Assembly: GCF_000182565.1 (NCBI RefSeq)
Contig: NW_015971558.1
Location: 163,768-227,767 of the forward strand
Origin: Spizellomyces punctatus DAOM BR117
Lineage: Eukaryota; Chytridiomycota; Chytridiomycetes; Spizellomycetales; Spizellomycetaceae
Direction of reading: 5' to 3'
DNA length: 64,000 nucleotides
A program made the position numbers and the translations under genes. The notes beneath the pieces are model-generated. The model had not been told where the DNA came from, searched no databases, and was given only the letters and a program-made list of their open reading frames with translations. This document shows positions 35,451 to 47,878 of the stretch, one piece after another (within the stretch, counting starts at the first letter, position 1; the number at the start of each line of letters is the position of its first letter).

Positions 35451-36421
35451 TGAAAGGTTGATACCCCGTTTGGATGGCAGCTTTGGGATTTAAATGGAGA
35501 GGGGCACAACAGAATGTGTGGGTAGGTCGGGGGGTTGGGCAATTTGGCATTTTTTTGTGGGCAAATGTGGATACTTTTGATGTTAGCTTGCATTTTCTGT
35601 TGATGCGGTTTGGTTTGGAAATCGGCTGCTTGGTTTTTTTCTTTTTTCTTATTTTTTTGTTTTGCTGGTCCAAAGCACACATGCCTTTCTCTCTCTCTCT
35701 CTCTCCTCTATCTCTGTCTGTCTTTTTCTTTCTTGTTTGAGGTCCCGTTTTTTTCTCAAGTTGCGTTATTCCTTTAATCCATGTATCTAGCTTATTCAAT
35801 TCTCCCTTTTCTATGTCCGATGTTTTCTTTTTTTTTTTTAATGTTGGGCATGTAGAGCTGCAGAAATGGTTTAGATTCGGATAAGCGCCCAATGAAAAAC
35901 TGTGCCGTCCAACACTTTCAGATAGTGTCCTAGTATTTATTGCTTTTTTTTTTTTTTGGTCAAATCTCTTTTTTGTGGGCCTCATGTCATTGATGTATTT
36001 CAGAGGTTAGGTGGTCCAGTGGTTTGACGGTACCGGTGTTGAGATGATGTAGAATCCAGATTTTGATATGGTTTTTACTCACTACATAAAATACTTACAT
36101 ATTGGACGCTCTGCGATTGTGTGACTGATATACTGGGGTCGAGCAGGGGTCCATCTTCTAGCGGCCAAGTGCCCATTTGCATTCGATTGATAAAAGCATT
36201 GTCCCGTGTTGGCATAAAAAAAACAGTTTGACCGTTTTATTTGCCTCAAGTATTTGAATGAGACCTTTTTGGTACACGACGACAGAGTTTCTCCCACCCA
36301 CAACCCACTCTATAACACTTGATACTTTTATACTCTGCAAGATTCTATTGCGAAACGTATAGATCTAAACTATATATCAATGAGGTCGCAATTAGATACA
36401 TATGCAAGACCGTTGATAGAA
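35451..36421. other. 3' region with pyrimidine tracts
   Basis: Between convergent genes lie several T-rich tracts (35635-35660, 35830-35840, 35942-35958) and a CT microsatellite at about 35685-35703. No gene is supported. The long minus-strand frame 35284-35985 is a by-product of these tracts and overlaps the ankyrin gene end. Confidence 0.5.
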
Positions 36422-39400
36422 TTACGGCCTGTATGGGACTCTGAGTTGTTGAGCCCAGAATGTGACCTTGTCCGTCATGGTGTCCACTAAAAAAAAATTT
36501 GATGAGCAAATGCAAATAACAAAGGGGGGAATGGGCATTGCACTTACTGTAACGCAGGAGAGAAAAGATATTGTGGCCGCTCTGTAATACAAAAAGCAGT
36601 TTAATAATGATCGTAACGGTAAACCGGGACTATACAATAGAACGTACCAATTCCCTAATCCTCAACAAAACGGGTTTGGCTCCCCAGACCGAGTGGGAAA
36701 CTCTCTGCAAATGCGCCGCGAATTTGAAGCTATGCAAAGGGCTCACACGGGTATCGTGATCTCCGGTGGTGATGAGCATGGCTGGGTACCGGACATTGGG
36801 TTTCACGTTGTAGACAGGTGCCCATTTGAGGGCCGAGAGAACTTCCTTGCCAGCAAAGTTACGACCATAGTCGTTCACCCAGCCGGGACCAAACGTGAAA
36901 TTGGTGAAGCGGAGGGTCTCGTGGACTCTGGGAGTAGGAACAGGGTGTTTGTAAACGTTTGTGAAATAGTGGCAAGTGATGATGTTCTTACCCGTAGTCA
37001 GCCAACCCCACACCAATGAGGCCAGGAGCTTGCAGGGAGACCGCACCAGCCAACAAGCCGCCATTGGATCCGCCGTGGATGCTCAACAATCCCTCGCGCG
37101 TCCATCCCTCCTTGACAAAGAACTTGCCCGCAGATATGATATCGTCGAAGCAGTTTTGCTTGTTAAAGAGGGATCCACCTTCATACCAGGGAGATCCGTA
37201 TTCTTTTCCACCGCGGATGTTGACAAGGGCGTAGATTCCGCCGTAATGCCTGGTACCGATGTGGTGTTAGTCGACCGATTCTACTCTACAGGTGTTTAGA
37301 TGATTAGCGACTCACCTCGCCAATGCTACAGCAAATGCACTAAATGTCGGCATAACGTTGATCTGGAATCCTCCATATCCGTACATCCAAACGGGGTTTC
37401 GCCCATTTTTTTGTGCATTCTTGGGACGAACGACAAATGCTGGTACTCTTGTTCCATCCTTGCTGTTAAAAAAGACTTGATCGAATACCACTTGCGCTAC
37501 GGCGGCCGGCGCTTGAAGTTTTCGGAAGACAGTTACGTTGTTGGTCGAGAGGTTATAGATGTAAATGGTGCCGGGATCAATCATGGTTTCGTATTTGAAG
37601 GTCACCGTTTGGAGGTCCGTATCTGCTTTGATATCTGTTGCGGCTCCATTCCGCTGGGGAAATTCGTAGATCGTGCTGCTGGTGCCGTTGGTTACCTTTA
37701 CGACGCGGACGACGTGCTAGGCAAAAAATTAAATTGGCATTAGATGCACGTTGATATGGAATGTTGGGTCAAATCTTCGTTCAACATACCTTGACATTGT
37801 CAAGGTAAAAGACCGCAAGTGCTCCGTCAGCGATCTGGACGGATTGATCCAAAACCAACTCCTTGTCCTGAGGGACGACATCGACAGCTCTCTGTTTTAA
37901 AGCGGATCAATAATACAGGCTAAGAGGGACAGTACAGCATAATGACACGTACCAATTCAGTACCCTCAGCCTCAGGAATGGCAATGACTTTCCCACGAGG
38001 TGCACCAGCGTCCGTTCGGTAGTAAGACATACCACCCGCTGTGCCAACAAAGGTGGTATCGAAGGGACCGGCGTCTTGTTTCGTCGATCCCCAGTCGAAT
38101 TCAGGTGTGTCGACGCTAGGGGCCCAGGGAGTAAAGACTTTTGAAATACAAGAGATCTTTAGCTAATGTCTATATTGCAAGTCAATGCGTTGGACTACAA
38201 ACCGTTTTCCTTTTTCAATGGCAAGGCAATCCGGATTTTTCCACCCTTCCCATCATCAACGACAGCAAATTTCTGTGGTTGAGGTCGCTCAGGCGCAAAG
38301 GAGGGCGCGCCGGGGCATACTGACTCCTCGCATATTGTGTCGGTTTCAATCGATGTACCGAATTTGTGAAAGAGCAAGTCATACTCGTAGGGGAACAGAT
38401 CGTTGTTTCGGCCAGCGTCATCCCAGGAGAGACCTTTGGGTGCTTTGTAGCGCTGAGGGTTATATGAGCAAATTTATTCATGTATAATATGGACAGAGAG
38501 CAGTGTTTCGCTTACTGCGTAGGTCACACCAGTGCCGTCCGAGGCCCAGCGGAAGTAGTACTGGTCCATGGAACGAATGACATAACGGAGATAGGTGTCA
38601 AAGGGCTTCTTGCTCTTCACATCCACAAAGCCCACCCAAGAGTAATCACTATTGAAAGAGTTTCAATCAACGACATGAAACCTTGAACGTTGCGGCGACA
38701 GTTGGATTGTGCTTACGTCTCGTTCTTGGTGACCAAGTAAGCAAACTTTAAAAGATCGGGAGAAAAGCTCCAAGAATCTACACGATCGACACCCTGAGGA
38801 GACAACGTGTTGGGATCAAGGAAAATCTCTGGTTTTTGGTTCTGGAGATCTTTGGTACGATACAAAATGGATTGGGCGTTTTGGCCTTGAGGGTTGGCAA
38901 GATAGTACCAGTACTCGCCCTGTAGTAGCAACTGTTACTTGATGTTTCTTTTAGGTTTAGTGACAAACAAGTTGCACCTTTTTGAAAGGAGTGCCATATC
39001 TATCAAAGCGGTTGATTTCCCGGAAGCTCTTCTTAAAAAGTTCGCGGTCCGGAAGAGACTTTAAGTACTTGAGAGAGAGATCACTTTGTTGGGAAGCAAA
39101 CTTGATAGTCTCCTTTGAGAAAGGATCTTCCATCCATCGGTACGGATCCTCAACAGGCGTTCCAAAATAGTTTTCCGTGAGATTCATCCGACGTGCGGGA
39201 GGATATGCAAGTCCTCCCGGGCTGGGATAATACGTCGGAGGTGCAGCAAATACCGCCGTTCCTGGGAAGCAGAAAAATAGTGTGAGCTGTGCTGAAGTCA
39301 AACGACACAGGGACTAGTCATGATTGAATCAGGGCCGCCATATCGACTGGGACGCCAAGATATGTCAAGAAAAGAGTCTGTCTGGCTCCTCTCGTCCTCG

Positions 39401-39508
39401 CCAATTTTTCCCACGCTCTGATGTGCATGAATAAACTTGTTGCCTACCTGCGATACTCAGCGCACATGCCGCAGCCAGCACGGCAGCCGAGACTGTTGGT
39501 ACCATCAT
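36422..39508 (-). CDS. Secreted prolyl oligopeptidase (S9A family)
   Basis: Twelve exons (39508-39448, 39261-38978, 38919-38717, 38648-38516, 38452-38203, 38137-37953, 37891-37790, 37716-37316, 37249-36992, 36927-36648, 36581-36548, 36486-36422) encode 751 aa. A signal peptide (MMVPTVSAAVLAAACALSIA) precedes the beta-propeller, which opens with the family motif YFGTPVEDPYRWMED. The hydrolase domain shows GGKEYG, the nucleophile elbow HGGSNGGLL (Ser) and TTGDHDTRVSPLHS (Asp). The catalytic His should be in LSGHN, encoded by a 34-nt exon. Most S9A enzymes have GHGxGKP here, so this position is unusual. The enzyme should cut short peptides after proline. Secretion would suit external protein digestion. 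Confidence 0.93.
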
Positions 39509-41025
39509 GGATCAAAACACGTCCAGTTCTCAAAAGATACTGGGAAGCAGGGGTTTAACAGATGAGGTTGGTGATGGGGCGCGCTGCCGTTCTCCTGCCA
39601 GGGCAACGCTCCTTTTTACCTCATCACAGTGACCATCCATCTTCTCGTCGGCCTTTCTTCTCAACCAGCACATTTGCGCAACCCGTGAGAAAGATCATGA
39701 TCGTTGTGTGTCAGTCGAGCGCAGACTGTGTGTAAACATCGGGGAAGAGTGTTTTTAAATTTTTTTGCCGCGCAACATCTTGTAAAGATAAACCCTCTCC
39801 ATCATGCCGAAATAGGGCAGAACTTTAAAGTCTGCGCGTAAAAAACACTCTGCTATTTTAAATATACGACTGTGTTGCGCAGATTACGAGGTTTTTTTGC
39901 ATGATTCTTTGTCCATCCATGATCAAAATTTCCATATCGCTTGCGTTATATTTTTTATTTTGGTGACAATTGAGGGGAGAAATAATTGCTGTCCAACGTT
40001 CCCAATGAGGTTCTTTTTAACAAAATGACACAAGAGCAAAAAACACCAAATGGGCGCTTCTTCCCCCTCGCTCGCTTTTGCGTCCCCCAGAATGATTGAA
40101 TTAGGTGATATGGCATATGGGCACAGGCAGAGATACGAAAATGGTACAACTGCTATACTTGATTGCTACTTGTCTGTTTTCAAGAGTAGCAAGAACAATT
40201 CCAAAATGATTCTTGGCTGTGATTTCCCGTGTGTCCAAATATACAAAACGAAGGATTACTCCACTCTTCCCGTACCAATACCGCCAAAAAGAAAGGCTTG
40301 TTATGATACACAAACATCACCTGACCTCCGTTGTTTCTCCGAATGATAAAAGCCAATGGTAAACAGGTCTTGGTAAATGGCCATCACGCACATGACAACC
40401 CGGGAAGGCGGGGCCAAGTATTGACATACACTTTCCCGTCTTTCCGTTCTGGCAAGTATGTTGCTGAGGGAGTGTGATCACGAGAGAGATGATGATCGAA
40501 AGAGATAATCACCTGGTGGGGGTCTTTGCATTACGACGCCGTATCGCCACACTTGACTGGTGCCGTTTCATGCCCTGATTGCCACATTTTTTATCTTTTT
40601 TCATCCTTTGTTGTTTTTGTACGACGGAACACCCCCCACATCCGCTTTCCAGAAAGGGAAACTCTACGGTCCAAGTGCGCGGTTCATTTGGGGCCCGATC
40701 AGTTGCTTTATGAGAATCCATGATATCCAGGGGTTCCGATAGAGAGGAGATTATCCATAATATGGTCAAATTGCTACAAGTGTGAAAGTGTGCCATAAAC
40801 ATAAGTTTTTTTTTTTGTTTTGCTTTTGTTTCCCAACGGAGCCAGCCGCTTGCGTGCCTTTTTTCGCTGATGGCTTATCTGCTGGAAGACCGGACGTTGA
40901 GGTGGGGTTTCTGACTCTGGTCGTATATATATATCACTGTCCATTTGGGGTTTCCCCCTCCATTCCCCCCCCCCCCCCACCATCCCTTGGCCTAGTCTTT
41001 TTTCTTACCTCTTCCGTCCACAGCA
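39509..41025. other. Divergent promoter region with C14 homopolymer
   Basis: This 1.5-kb region lies between the starts of the peptidase and permease genes. A run of 14 C (40965-40978) and a T-rich tract (40805-40815) precede the permease. No gene is supported in it. Confidence 0.5.
40924..40934 (+). promoter_or_regulatory. Putative TATA element of the amino-acid permease gene
   Basis: TATATATATAT lies about 95-100 bases before the ATG at 41026, a plausible TATA position. The C14 tract lies between the two. The functional call is by position only. Confidence 0.45.
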
Positions 41026-42926
41026 ATGTCAAAGGAGGACTCTGATTATGTTACATTCGTGGAAGAAGATGGTCGCCGTGATTCGGGTGAAAACAAGTTG
41101 GAGCAGGGGCTCAAGCGAGAAATGAAGGCCCGCCATATTGCTATGATTTCCATCGGCGGAACAATAGGTACCGGTCTCTTCGTTGCCTCTGGAGGTGCCA
41201 TTGCGGTATGTGTGCAGTGAATTGAGTGTTTTCAGTTGCGCTCGCTGAACTTTGTTTTGCTTCTTCTCCTCTGCAGAAAGCCGGCCCTGCCGGTGCCTTA
41301 CTCGCTTACGCCTTCATGGGGTTCACGGTCTTTTGTATCATGACTGCGTTGGGAGAAATGGCTACCCTTATTCCCGTCAGCGGTTCTTTCAATCACTACG
41401 CTTCTCGGTTCGTTGACCCTGCCCTTGGCTTTGCATTGGGTTGGAACTGTGAGTTGTTGTTTTTTATTCATTGGTTTATGCTTGTGATCTGGTTGCTGAC
41501 TTTTACATTATAAACAGATTGGCTCAGTTGGGCTATCACAATAGCATCTGAGTTGGCTGCAGCAGGTCTCATCATAGGCTTTTGGAAAGAAATTATGCCG
41601 ACGTACATATGGGCTCTGATCCTTCTTGCCATCATCGTTGTATTCAACATGTTTGGAGGAAAAGGTTACGGTGAAACCGAATACTGGCTCTCATTCATCA
41701 AGATTGTCACTGTCATTATCTTCATCCTTGTCGCAATCCTCGTCGCAGCTGGAGCCGTCGGCGGAACTACATATGGCTTCAAAAACTGGAGGGATCCCGG
41801 AGCCTTCAACTCTGGGGCACCGTTCAACAATGGTTTTGCCAACGTCCTCAGCGTCATGCTTGTCGTTGGTTTCTCGTACATGGGCACTGAGCTCGTCGGT
41901 ATTGCGGCTGGAGAAACTGCCAACCCAAGAAAAGCAGTCCCCGTTGCCATAAGAAACGTCTTTTGGCGTATTCTCCTGTTTTTCCTTTGCTGTATTTTCC
42001 TCATTGGGTATGTTCAATCGAAATTGATAGTGCCAATTCTAAACTGATCTGATCACTTTCACTCTGCCCTGCAGTCTTATCATTCCATACACCGACCCGA
42101 ACCTGCTCGACGCCGCAGCCGACGGCAACAATGCAGCCATCGCCCCGTTCACCATTGTCTTCCAACGCGCCAATATTGGCGCGGCTGCCAACATCATGAA
42201 CGCTGTATTGTTGACTGTCATCATCTCTGCATCAAACTCTGCCTTGTTTTGTGGGTCTCGTACTCTGATGGCTTTATCTCGCGAAGGAAAGGCTCCACGT
42301 ATCTTCAGCTGGGTTAATCGATGGGGCGTTCCCATCCCTGCTGTGGCAGCCACCTCCGTATTCGGAATATCAGTAGCCGCTGCGTCGGTGTACGGTTCTG
42401 CAGAAGTGTTCAGCTGGGTTCTAGGCTTTTCTGCCGTTACAGGATTTATCTCTTGGGCTGGCATTGGTTTCACCCACTACCGCTTCAGAAAGGCATACGT
42501 AGCGCAAGGAAGAGATGTTTCCCGGCTCCCATACATCGCATGGGCCTTCCCCTTCTCATCATTGTTCGGAGGTTTTGTCTGCGCTGCCATTACATTGGCC
42601 TCAGGATTTGAGGCCTTCACACCGACATTTAGCGTTGTAACATTCTTCAGAAGGTATTTATATTACGGTCATTTCGATTCCCTCGACAAAGGCGTTTCTA
42701 ATGCAATTCTGTCCATAGTTACATCAATATCGTCCTCTTCATTGTATTGTGGGTTGGTTACAAGCTCATCATGAAAACAAAAGTTGTTCCATTGCTCGAG
42801 TGCGATTTTGACACTGGTATCCGCTGGTTAGACAATGAGCCGGAGGAGAAAACTGTAGAACCAGATACTTTGGGTGGAAAGGTCAAATATCGTGGAAAGC
42901 GATTCCTTCAACAATTCATTGCGTAG
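41026..42926 (+). CDS. Amino-acid permease, APC superfamily (YAT/LysP-like)
   Basis: The exons are 41026-41205, 41277-41448, 41518-42007, 42075-42653 and 42719-42926, giving 542 aa. The N-terminal cytosolic stretch runs into RHIAMISIGGTIGTGLFVAS, the first transmembrane segment and substrate-binding GTIGTGLF motif of fungal amino-acid permeases. Twelve hydrophobic segments follow, including GEMATLIPVSGSFNHYASRF, GFSYMGTELVGIAAGE and the NSALFCGSRTL segment. The C-terminus is hydrophilic, with RWLDNEP. Proton-coupled uptake of amino acids at the plasma membrane is expected. The exact substrate (basic or broad range) cannot be read. Charged N- and C-termini could carry ubiquitination or phosphorylation control. 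Confidence 0.95.
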
Positions 42927-43275
42927 ATTGATGTAATTGGGATGTGTAGAGCACATTCTAAGACTGTAATTTTGGGTATCTCTTAAGGTGTATTTATTTG
43001 GTGTTGTACAGATATGCAATCCTTATATAGTTTTGAACAAGAAATTGTGTTTATTCTTGGATGCTGAATAACTTTTGTGTAGCCTCTGCCCCCTCCATTT
43101 GTCAACCCGATGAAATACTCATTTTGCTTGTCAATCGACGCATCACAGATTACTAATTTTCAAAGGGTTATAGCGAGTGATGCGACTTGTGAATCCAGCA
43201 TGCGATCACCTCCACGCCCTGGATAAATAAAAATGTACCATTATCAAAAACAACTTACTGTCAGATAGCAAAAAT
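42927..43275. other. Spacer between permease gene and tRNA-Gly
   Basis: It is AT-rich downstream sequence of the permease gene. No open frame of interest is seen. Confidence 0.4.
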
Positions 43276-43348
43276 GGCAACCATAGTGCAGTGGTTAACA
43301 TACCTGCCTTCCAAGCAGGTGGCCCGGGTTCGAGTCCCGGTGGTTGCA
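43276..43348 (+). tRNA. tRNA-Gly (anticodon TCC)
   Basis: The sequence forms a full cloverleaf of 73 nt with discriminator A. The acceptor stem GCAACCA pairs with TGGTTGC. The D arm carries AGTGGTTAA, the anticodon stem is CCTGC/GCAGG with loop CTTCCAA, and the T arm contains GGTTCGAGTCC. The anticodon TCC reads GGA and GGG glycine codons. No intron is present. Confidence 0.96.
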
Positions 43349-43739
43349 TGTGCAGTCGGAAGTGAGTCTTTTCTCCCTTTTACATCCCAAGCAAATGAAT
43401 CTGCTAATAGCGTGAATCACTCGGGCAATATAGCTTCTCATTGATCAAAGCTAAAATACCGGAAGCGTGCATAATGTTCGTCAGATTCAGGATGACACCG
43501 CATTCTTGCGATTCCGATAAATTGTCTACATGGACTTCTCGCTATTGCTTTTTTCACATCGAATGCGAACCTGCTCCGCCTCAGTATTCATTAGCGTTGA
43601 TATGGTAAGGTGTCGAGAGCCCCCAATTTCGAAGCAGTTGAATGCAGATAATTATAGGTTTGATGTTTATATTTTAGTTGCGGTTTCATTCTGGTGTGTT
43701 TGCCACAAACTGGAATAAAATTATGGTTGGATGGAACAT
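43349..43739. other. Spacer between tRNA-Gly and the JmjC gene
   Basis: It holds the 3' end of the JmjC gene. No other element was recognised. Confidence 0.4.
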
Positions 43740-44996
43740 CTATCTGCTACCTGCAGTGCTTTTATATGTTCTCTTCAAGTCTTCCAATGTCGTCAAATCA
43801 ATCTCCTCCCGGCTCAGCTTCCACTGCGCCCACTCATCCCCCACCAAGGTTTGCCAAACCTCTAACAGGACGCCAACAGAAAACAGGATGCATTTTGGGG
43901 TTTCCCAAGGAGAAGCAGCAATATCATGAGTCGGTTCTGCCAGCAATCGCATCAGCCTCTTTGCATGAAACTGGCAAAAATGCCAAAGTTGGTCATATCC
44001 AAACCCGGCATTATTCGCCTTGAGCATCGACTGACAATGCTCGCTCCATTCATCCTCTCCCATCTCGTCTCTAAACTCTGCAATGGATTCCCGTATATAT
44101 GCGAGATCTGACGCTAGATTCCGGTAAATATCTTGAAGATTGCAGGCGTTGCACCAATTATGGTTGATCGAAATGGTTTCGCCAATGTTTTCCACTTGAT
44201 GCCACCATCCGCTGGGTACAAAGATGAGCTCGCCTGGATGCTGGTAAACAGTTATTGGGGTTGTGGTGGTGTAATAGGTTGGATGTGTCTCTGGTGATAT
44301 CAGACGAAGATCGGTTATGGAACAGCCCGGGAATGTGGTGAAAAAGTGTGCTTGCGAGGGTGGAAAGAACGTCCATTTTTTAGTTCCGCATAGGTTTGCG
44401 CTCCATGAGTAGGAAGTAAATACATCGACGTGGAGTGGGGTACATGTTCCTGAAGCCCCCATATCTAAGATGAAAGTGAAAAAGTTACGGCTCGCGAATT
44501 TCAAGAGCTCCAGGGATCGGGCCAACTCACATACAAATCGGTAGTCATCTTTTCCTCCTTGATCATCCAGAAATTCATTCAACCAGTCATCTCCAAACCA
44601 TAACGGCACCTCATAAACAGCATTTGCTCCCACATTTGGATGTTCCAGAACAAAATGCCAGTCCTTCAAGTACATGCTGTTGTCGCCTTGTTCCATTCGC
44701 ACGAGGAATTGTTTGAAGTCCATAGGCGCATCGGCACCGGTTGGGTGGACAGTGGAGGTACCATACTTTGCCTTCAAAAAGCCATAGTTGGGTTTTCGGT
44801 TAGCACTCCTTGTGGACAGGTCGGAGCTGGAGGTTGGGTCTGGGACTGTCCATTGATAAAAAGCGGGGTTGAGAGGAAGCGTCAGTAAGCAGGGGCGATT
44901 TGGTCTGAGATAGCCCTCAAAAAATTCATCGTAGGTAGGGAGTGCAAGTTCATTTTGACCCCCCAGACGGTCAAAAACTGGAATCGACAATGTCAT
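43740..44996 (-). CDS. JmjC-domain hydroxylase, JMJD4-like
   Basis: A single exon encodes 418 aa when started at the ATG at 44996. An in-frame start at 45143 would overlap the divergent eIF2D gene, so it was not used. The JmjC (cupin-8) fold is clear: the iron ligands H-x-D in TPLHVDVFTSYSWSANL, the 2-oxoglutarate-binding CGTKKWTFFPP segment, and the distal His in PSGWWHQVENIGETISINHN. The order and sequence fit JMJD4, a 2-oxoglutarate and Fe(II) dioxygenase that hydroxylates a lysine of release factor eRF1 in animals. The substrate in this fungus is inferred. It shares a short divergent promoter with eIF2D. Confidence 0.88.
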   Translation of the reverse strand: MTLSIPVFDRLGGQNELALPTYDEFFEGYLRPNRPCLLTLPLNPAFYQWTVPDPTSSSDLSTRSANRKPNYGFLKAKYGTSTVHPTGADAPMDFKQFLVRMEQGDNSMYLKDWHFVLEHPNVGANAVYEVPLWFGDDWLNEFLDDQGGKDDYRFVCELARSLELLKFASRNFFTFILDMGASGTCTPLHVDVFTSYSWSANLCGTKKWTFFPPSQAHFFTTFPGCSITDLRLISPETHPTYYTTTTPITVYQHPGELIFVPSGWWHQVENIGETISINHNWCNACNLQDIYRNLASDLAYIRESIAEFRDEMGEDEWSEHCQSMLKANNAGFGYDQLWHFCQFHAKRLMRLLAEPTHDIAASPWETPKCILFSVGVLLEVWQTLVGDEWAQWKLSREEIDLTTLEDLKRTYKSTAGSR

Positions 44997-45117
44997 GGTT
45001 TGCCAAATGACCTGCACTAGGTCAAACTCAACCACACCTTGTTGGCATGGTGAATCGCTAACGCGCAGCAGCCTTACTCTAGCTTGGACAGTTTGCATAA
45101 AAACTATAGCGTTGAAA
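44997..45117. promoter_or_regulatory. Bidirectional promoter between JMJD4-like and eIF2D genes
   Basis: Only 121 bases separate the two divergent start codons, so both genes must share promoter sequence and 5' leaders here. No TATA box stands out, which is usual for housekeeping pairs. Confidence 0.6.
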
Positions 45118-47878
45118 ATGTTTCGCAAGCCATTCCACACCAAACCGCAGTCTCACCTACGCTCTTCGGACCGCCGAAAACTGCGAGCAGAGTTGCTGGC
45201 TGCATATCCTTCTATAAGCGAGGAGGTTGTCGTCGACCTTATACCCACCAAGGAAGGAAAGGACGGGGGAGGGGAAGTTATTTCAGCAAAGTTTGTTACG
45301 CATGGAGGGGAGCAAGGGGTCCTGTATGTCGTCGATGGGCAACCAATATTATGGAAAGACTTGAGCGGTTGTATTTTTCCAACAGGTAAGCTAATTCGAG
45401 GTCCTAGTGGTAGTATATGTCAAAATCCGCTCAGTCTTGGTAACTTCTTGTTAAGTTTACACATTATGGAGGATTCCCGCTATGCTTCCCACCATTATGA
45501 CGCACGGACCCGTGCTACAAAAACTCTTTGATGGAGCAGGTTAGTTAGTGTCACCCAGTGGGTATCAGTTTCCTATGCTTATTGGAAAATATCAGATCTT
45601 ATGCTGCCAGGTGTCATTATCCCAGCCGAAGGGTTCCACGACTTTGCGTACGGGGATGTAGCTGCTGTCACTGTTCGAGGAAGCCCGTAAGTATACCCTA
45701 TATCGTCCTTGATCCTATCACGAGCACATCATGCATTAGCAGCATCGAAATGCTTATTGTCCTTGAATGGTGACCGGATCCAGCATTCATACCATCATTG
45801 TTTACCAGGATACCCATGGCAGTGGGTACAATGACTGTGTCCAGCGCGGATATTAAGAAGAGTAGATATGAGATGAGGGGAAAGGGCGTCAAGATTCTGC
45901 ATACCTTTGGAGACTACATGTGGTATGATGCGGCTGATCGAATCCTGTAAAGGAGCTGACCGAGAGTGCTCATATGCTGGCTGACTTTCCAGGGCTCATG
46001 GAAATAAGTCTGAGCCTCCAGAATTGGACTTTGTGGAAGGTGGGTAGTCTTTATGTAAAGACATTTTAAGGGATGGAGGTTCATTGGTTTTCTTGCAGTG
46101 GGCGATGCGGACACTAGTGGATCATGGACAGAGCTTGAATATAATCCATCCGGCGCCTCAACTCCCATAGCGAGTGAAACCCTGCCTGCGTCCATGCAAA
46201 ACTTGAACCTTGATGGAAGTGTCCACGGAGAGATCGAGCAGAATAACGAGGAGGCCGTAGCAAAAGAAACGGATACAGAAGTGAAAATGTCACCTGCTGG
46301 TGAGACAAGACGAATTTTGCCCATTACGTTTTCGTTTTGTTAAATTCCCGGGTTGCCAGAGATGGACCAGTTACTTGAGCAAGCACTGTTTACTGTGTTG
46401 AAATCCCGACTACCGGATGACCCTAAAGCATTTCCGATGCCATCAAGTCTGTTGTATTCCAACTACATTGTACCATGTCGACCACGAGGGACCCTGATAG
46501 ATATTAAGCAATCGTCATATAAAAAGGTGGAGTAATTAGAGACGGCGTCATCCAGGAAAGACCTTAGTGCTGATGAACCGTGTAGGTTGGAAAATTTCTC
46601 AAGGCCATGGAAAAGCGGGGTTTGATCAAACTAAAAGAGCGAGGCGGAGAAACCATGTTGATGAGTGTGAATCGGCAACATCCGCAGTAAGAATTGTTAA
46701 TGCTACTAATGCAGTCAGTGCCCGAAACACTAACTATAGATTTTCCTCCGAAGAATTATAGAATTTGTTGCACCACGTAAAGTCGCTGGAGACGAAAAGC
46801 CCGCCAAGCCCGAAGGACCTGCAGATGGATCACGGTCTCCGACTGATTCAAGTAAAACCAACGGAAAGTCCGGTGCTGGTGAGACTATATCAGCAGTCGA
46901 GCTTTACAAAGCCTCCGCAAAAGAATGTAGACTTTTTGAGGAAATTGGTGCAAGGTATATTCAAAGTACATTTTTGTTGCGACCGAGCATTTCATCTGAC
47001 TAATCACTCTCGTATAATCACTCTCATATAGTAAAGATGCTCTGTTCACCGAGGCTGATCTACGGGTGGCAGTTACCGAGTACGCCGAAATGAAAAACTT
47101 GATTGACAGAGCGAATCCAAGGTATATAAACATTTCCGACATGAGAAACTGAATCATCGTGTGCTGACGTTTTCCTTATCCTTCAGAATGGTAAAAATCG
47201 ACGCCATCCTGTGCGATGCAGTTTTGAAAAAGGATGAGTACCAGAGCGTGGATTATCTTCCCAGAGATGGAATTTTGCAAAGGTAGGGTCCGCATTGGCC
47301 TCCCTTTCAAATTATACTCTTTGTTCTGATTTGTTGCATTTAGGTTGACAGAACGAATGCAACCATACCATGAGCTTCACCTTCCGGGACGCGAACCTGA
47401 GATTCGGTATGGCTAGCATGCTCAACATATACTTTAACAACCACACGATTTCGAGACTCCCCTAATTCATACTGTACTCATAGAAAAGGAACATTAAAAC
47501 CGATCCAGATCACCGTCGAACAACGCCAAGGACGGAAAACGGTGACAAAGGTTGTAGGAATTGAACGATTTGGAATAGATCCTGAGCAATTAGCTGGGTG
47601 GTTGAAGGTTCGGTGTGCCAGTAGTACATCTGGTTAGTTACTTTCTTCTGCATCCCAGATGCGGTGTTTGATGATTTAACCTACTCTTTCCATCAGTTAC
47701 ACCTATTCCGGGAAAAGCAAATGCGGCGCCTGTATACGAAGTCATGATTCAAGGATCAAAAGTGAAGGAAGTATGTTCCGTTTTGGAAAAGGAGTGTGGT
47801 ATGCCGTTTACGGGGGGCAAGGGGTCTGCTGTGAGCAGCAGATTTGTAGAAGTTGTCGATAAAACAAAAAAGAAGTGA
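45118..47878 (+). CDS. TMA64: Translation factor eIF2D (Tma64/ligatin)
   Basis: Fourteen exons (45118-45385, 45456-45539, 45596-45686, 45809-45922, 45993-46039, 46099-46299, 46360-46526, 46586-46686, 46754-46954, 47032-47121, 47187-47282, 47344-47406, 47484-47632, 47697-47878) encode 617 aa, all in phase. The N-terminal DUF1947-like and PUA part includes the PTGVYTLWRIPAMLP segment and ends with GDYMW. The middle region has SWIB/winged-helix segments (KFLKAMEKRGLIKLKERGGE, and VNRQHPQIIEF). The C-terminal SUI1 domain has KPIQITVEQRQGRKTVTKVV and ends in a Lys-rich tail. eIF2D promotes 40S recycling after termination, and reinitiation. The protein is cytosolic. Intron density is the highest in the window. 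Confidence 0.96.

Noticed and set aside
35284-35985. 233-codon minus-strand frame rich in Lys and Thr
   Set aside because: It is generated by T- and CT-rich tracts after the ankyrin gene and overlaps the end of that gene on the other strand.
44997-45143. Upstream start for the JMJD4-like protein, adding 49 residues
   Set aside because: The extension would overlap the eIF2D coding start on the opposite strand and leave no promoter. The shorter start fits the domain boundary better.
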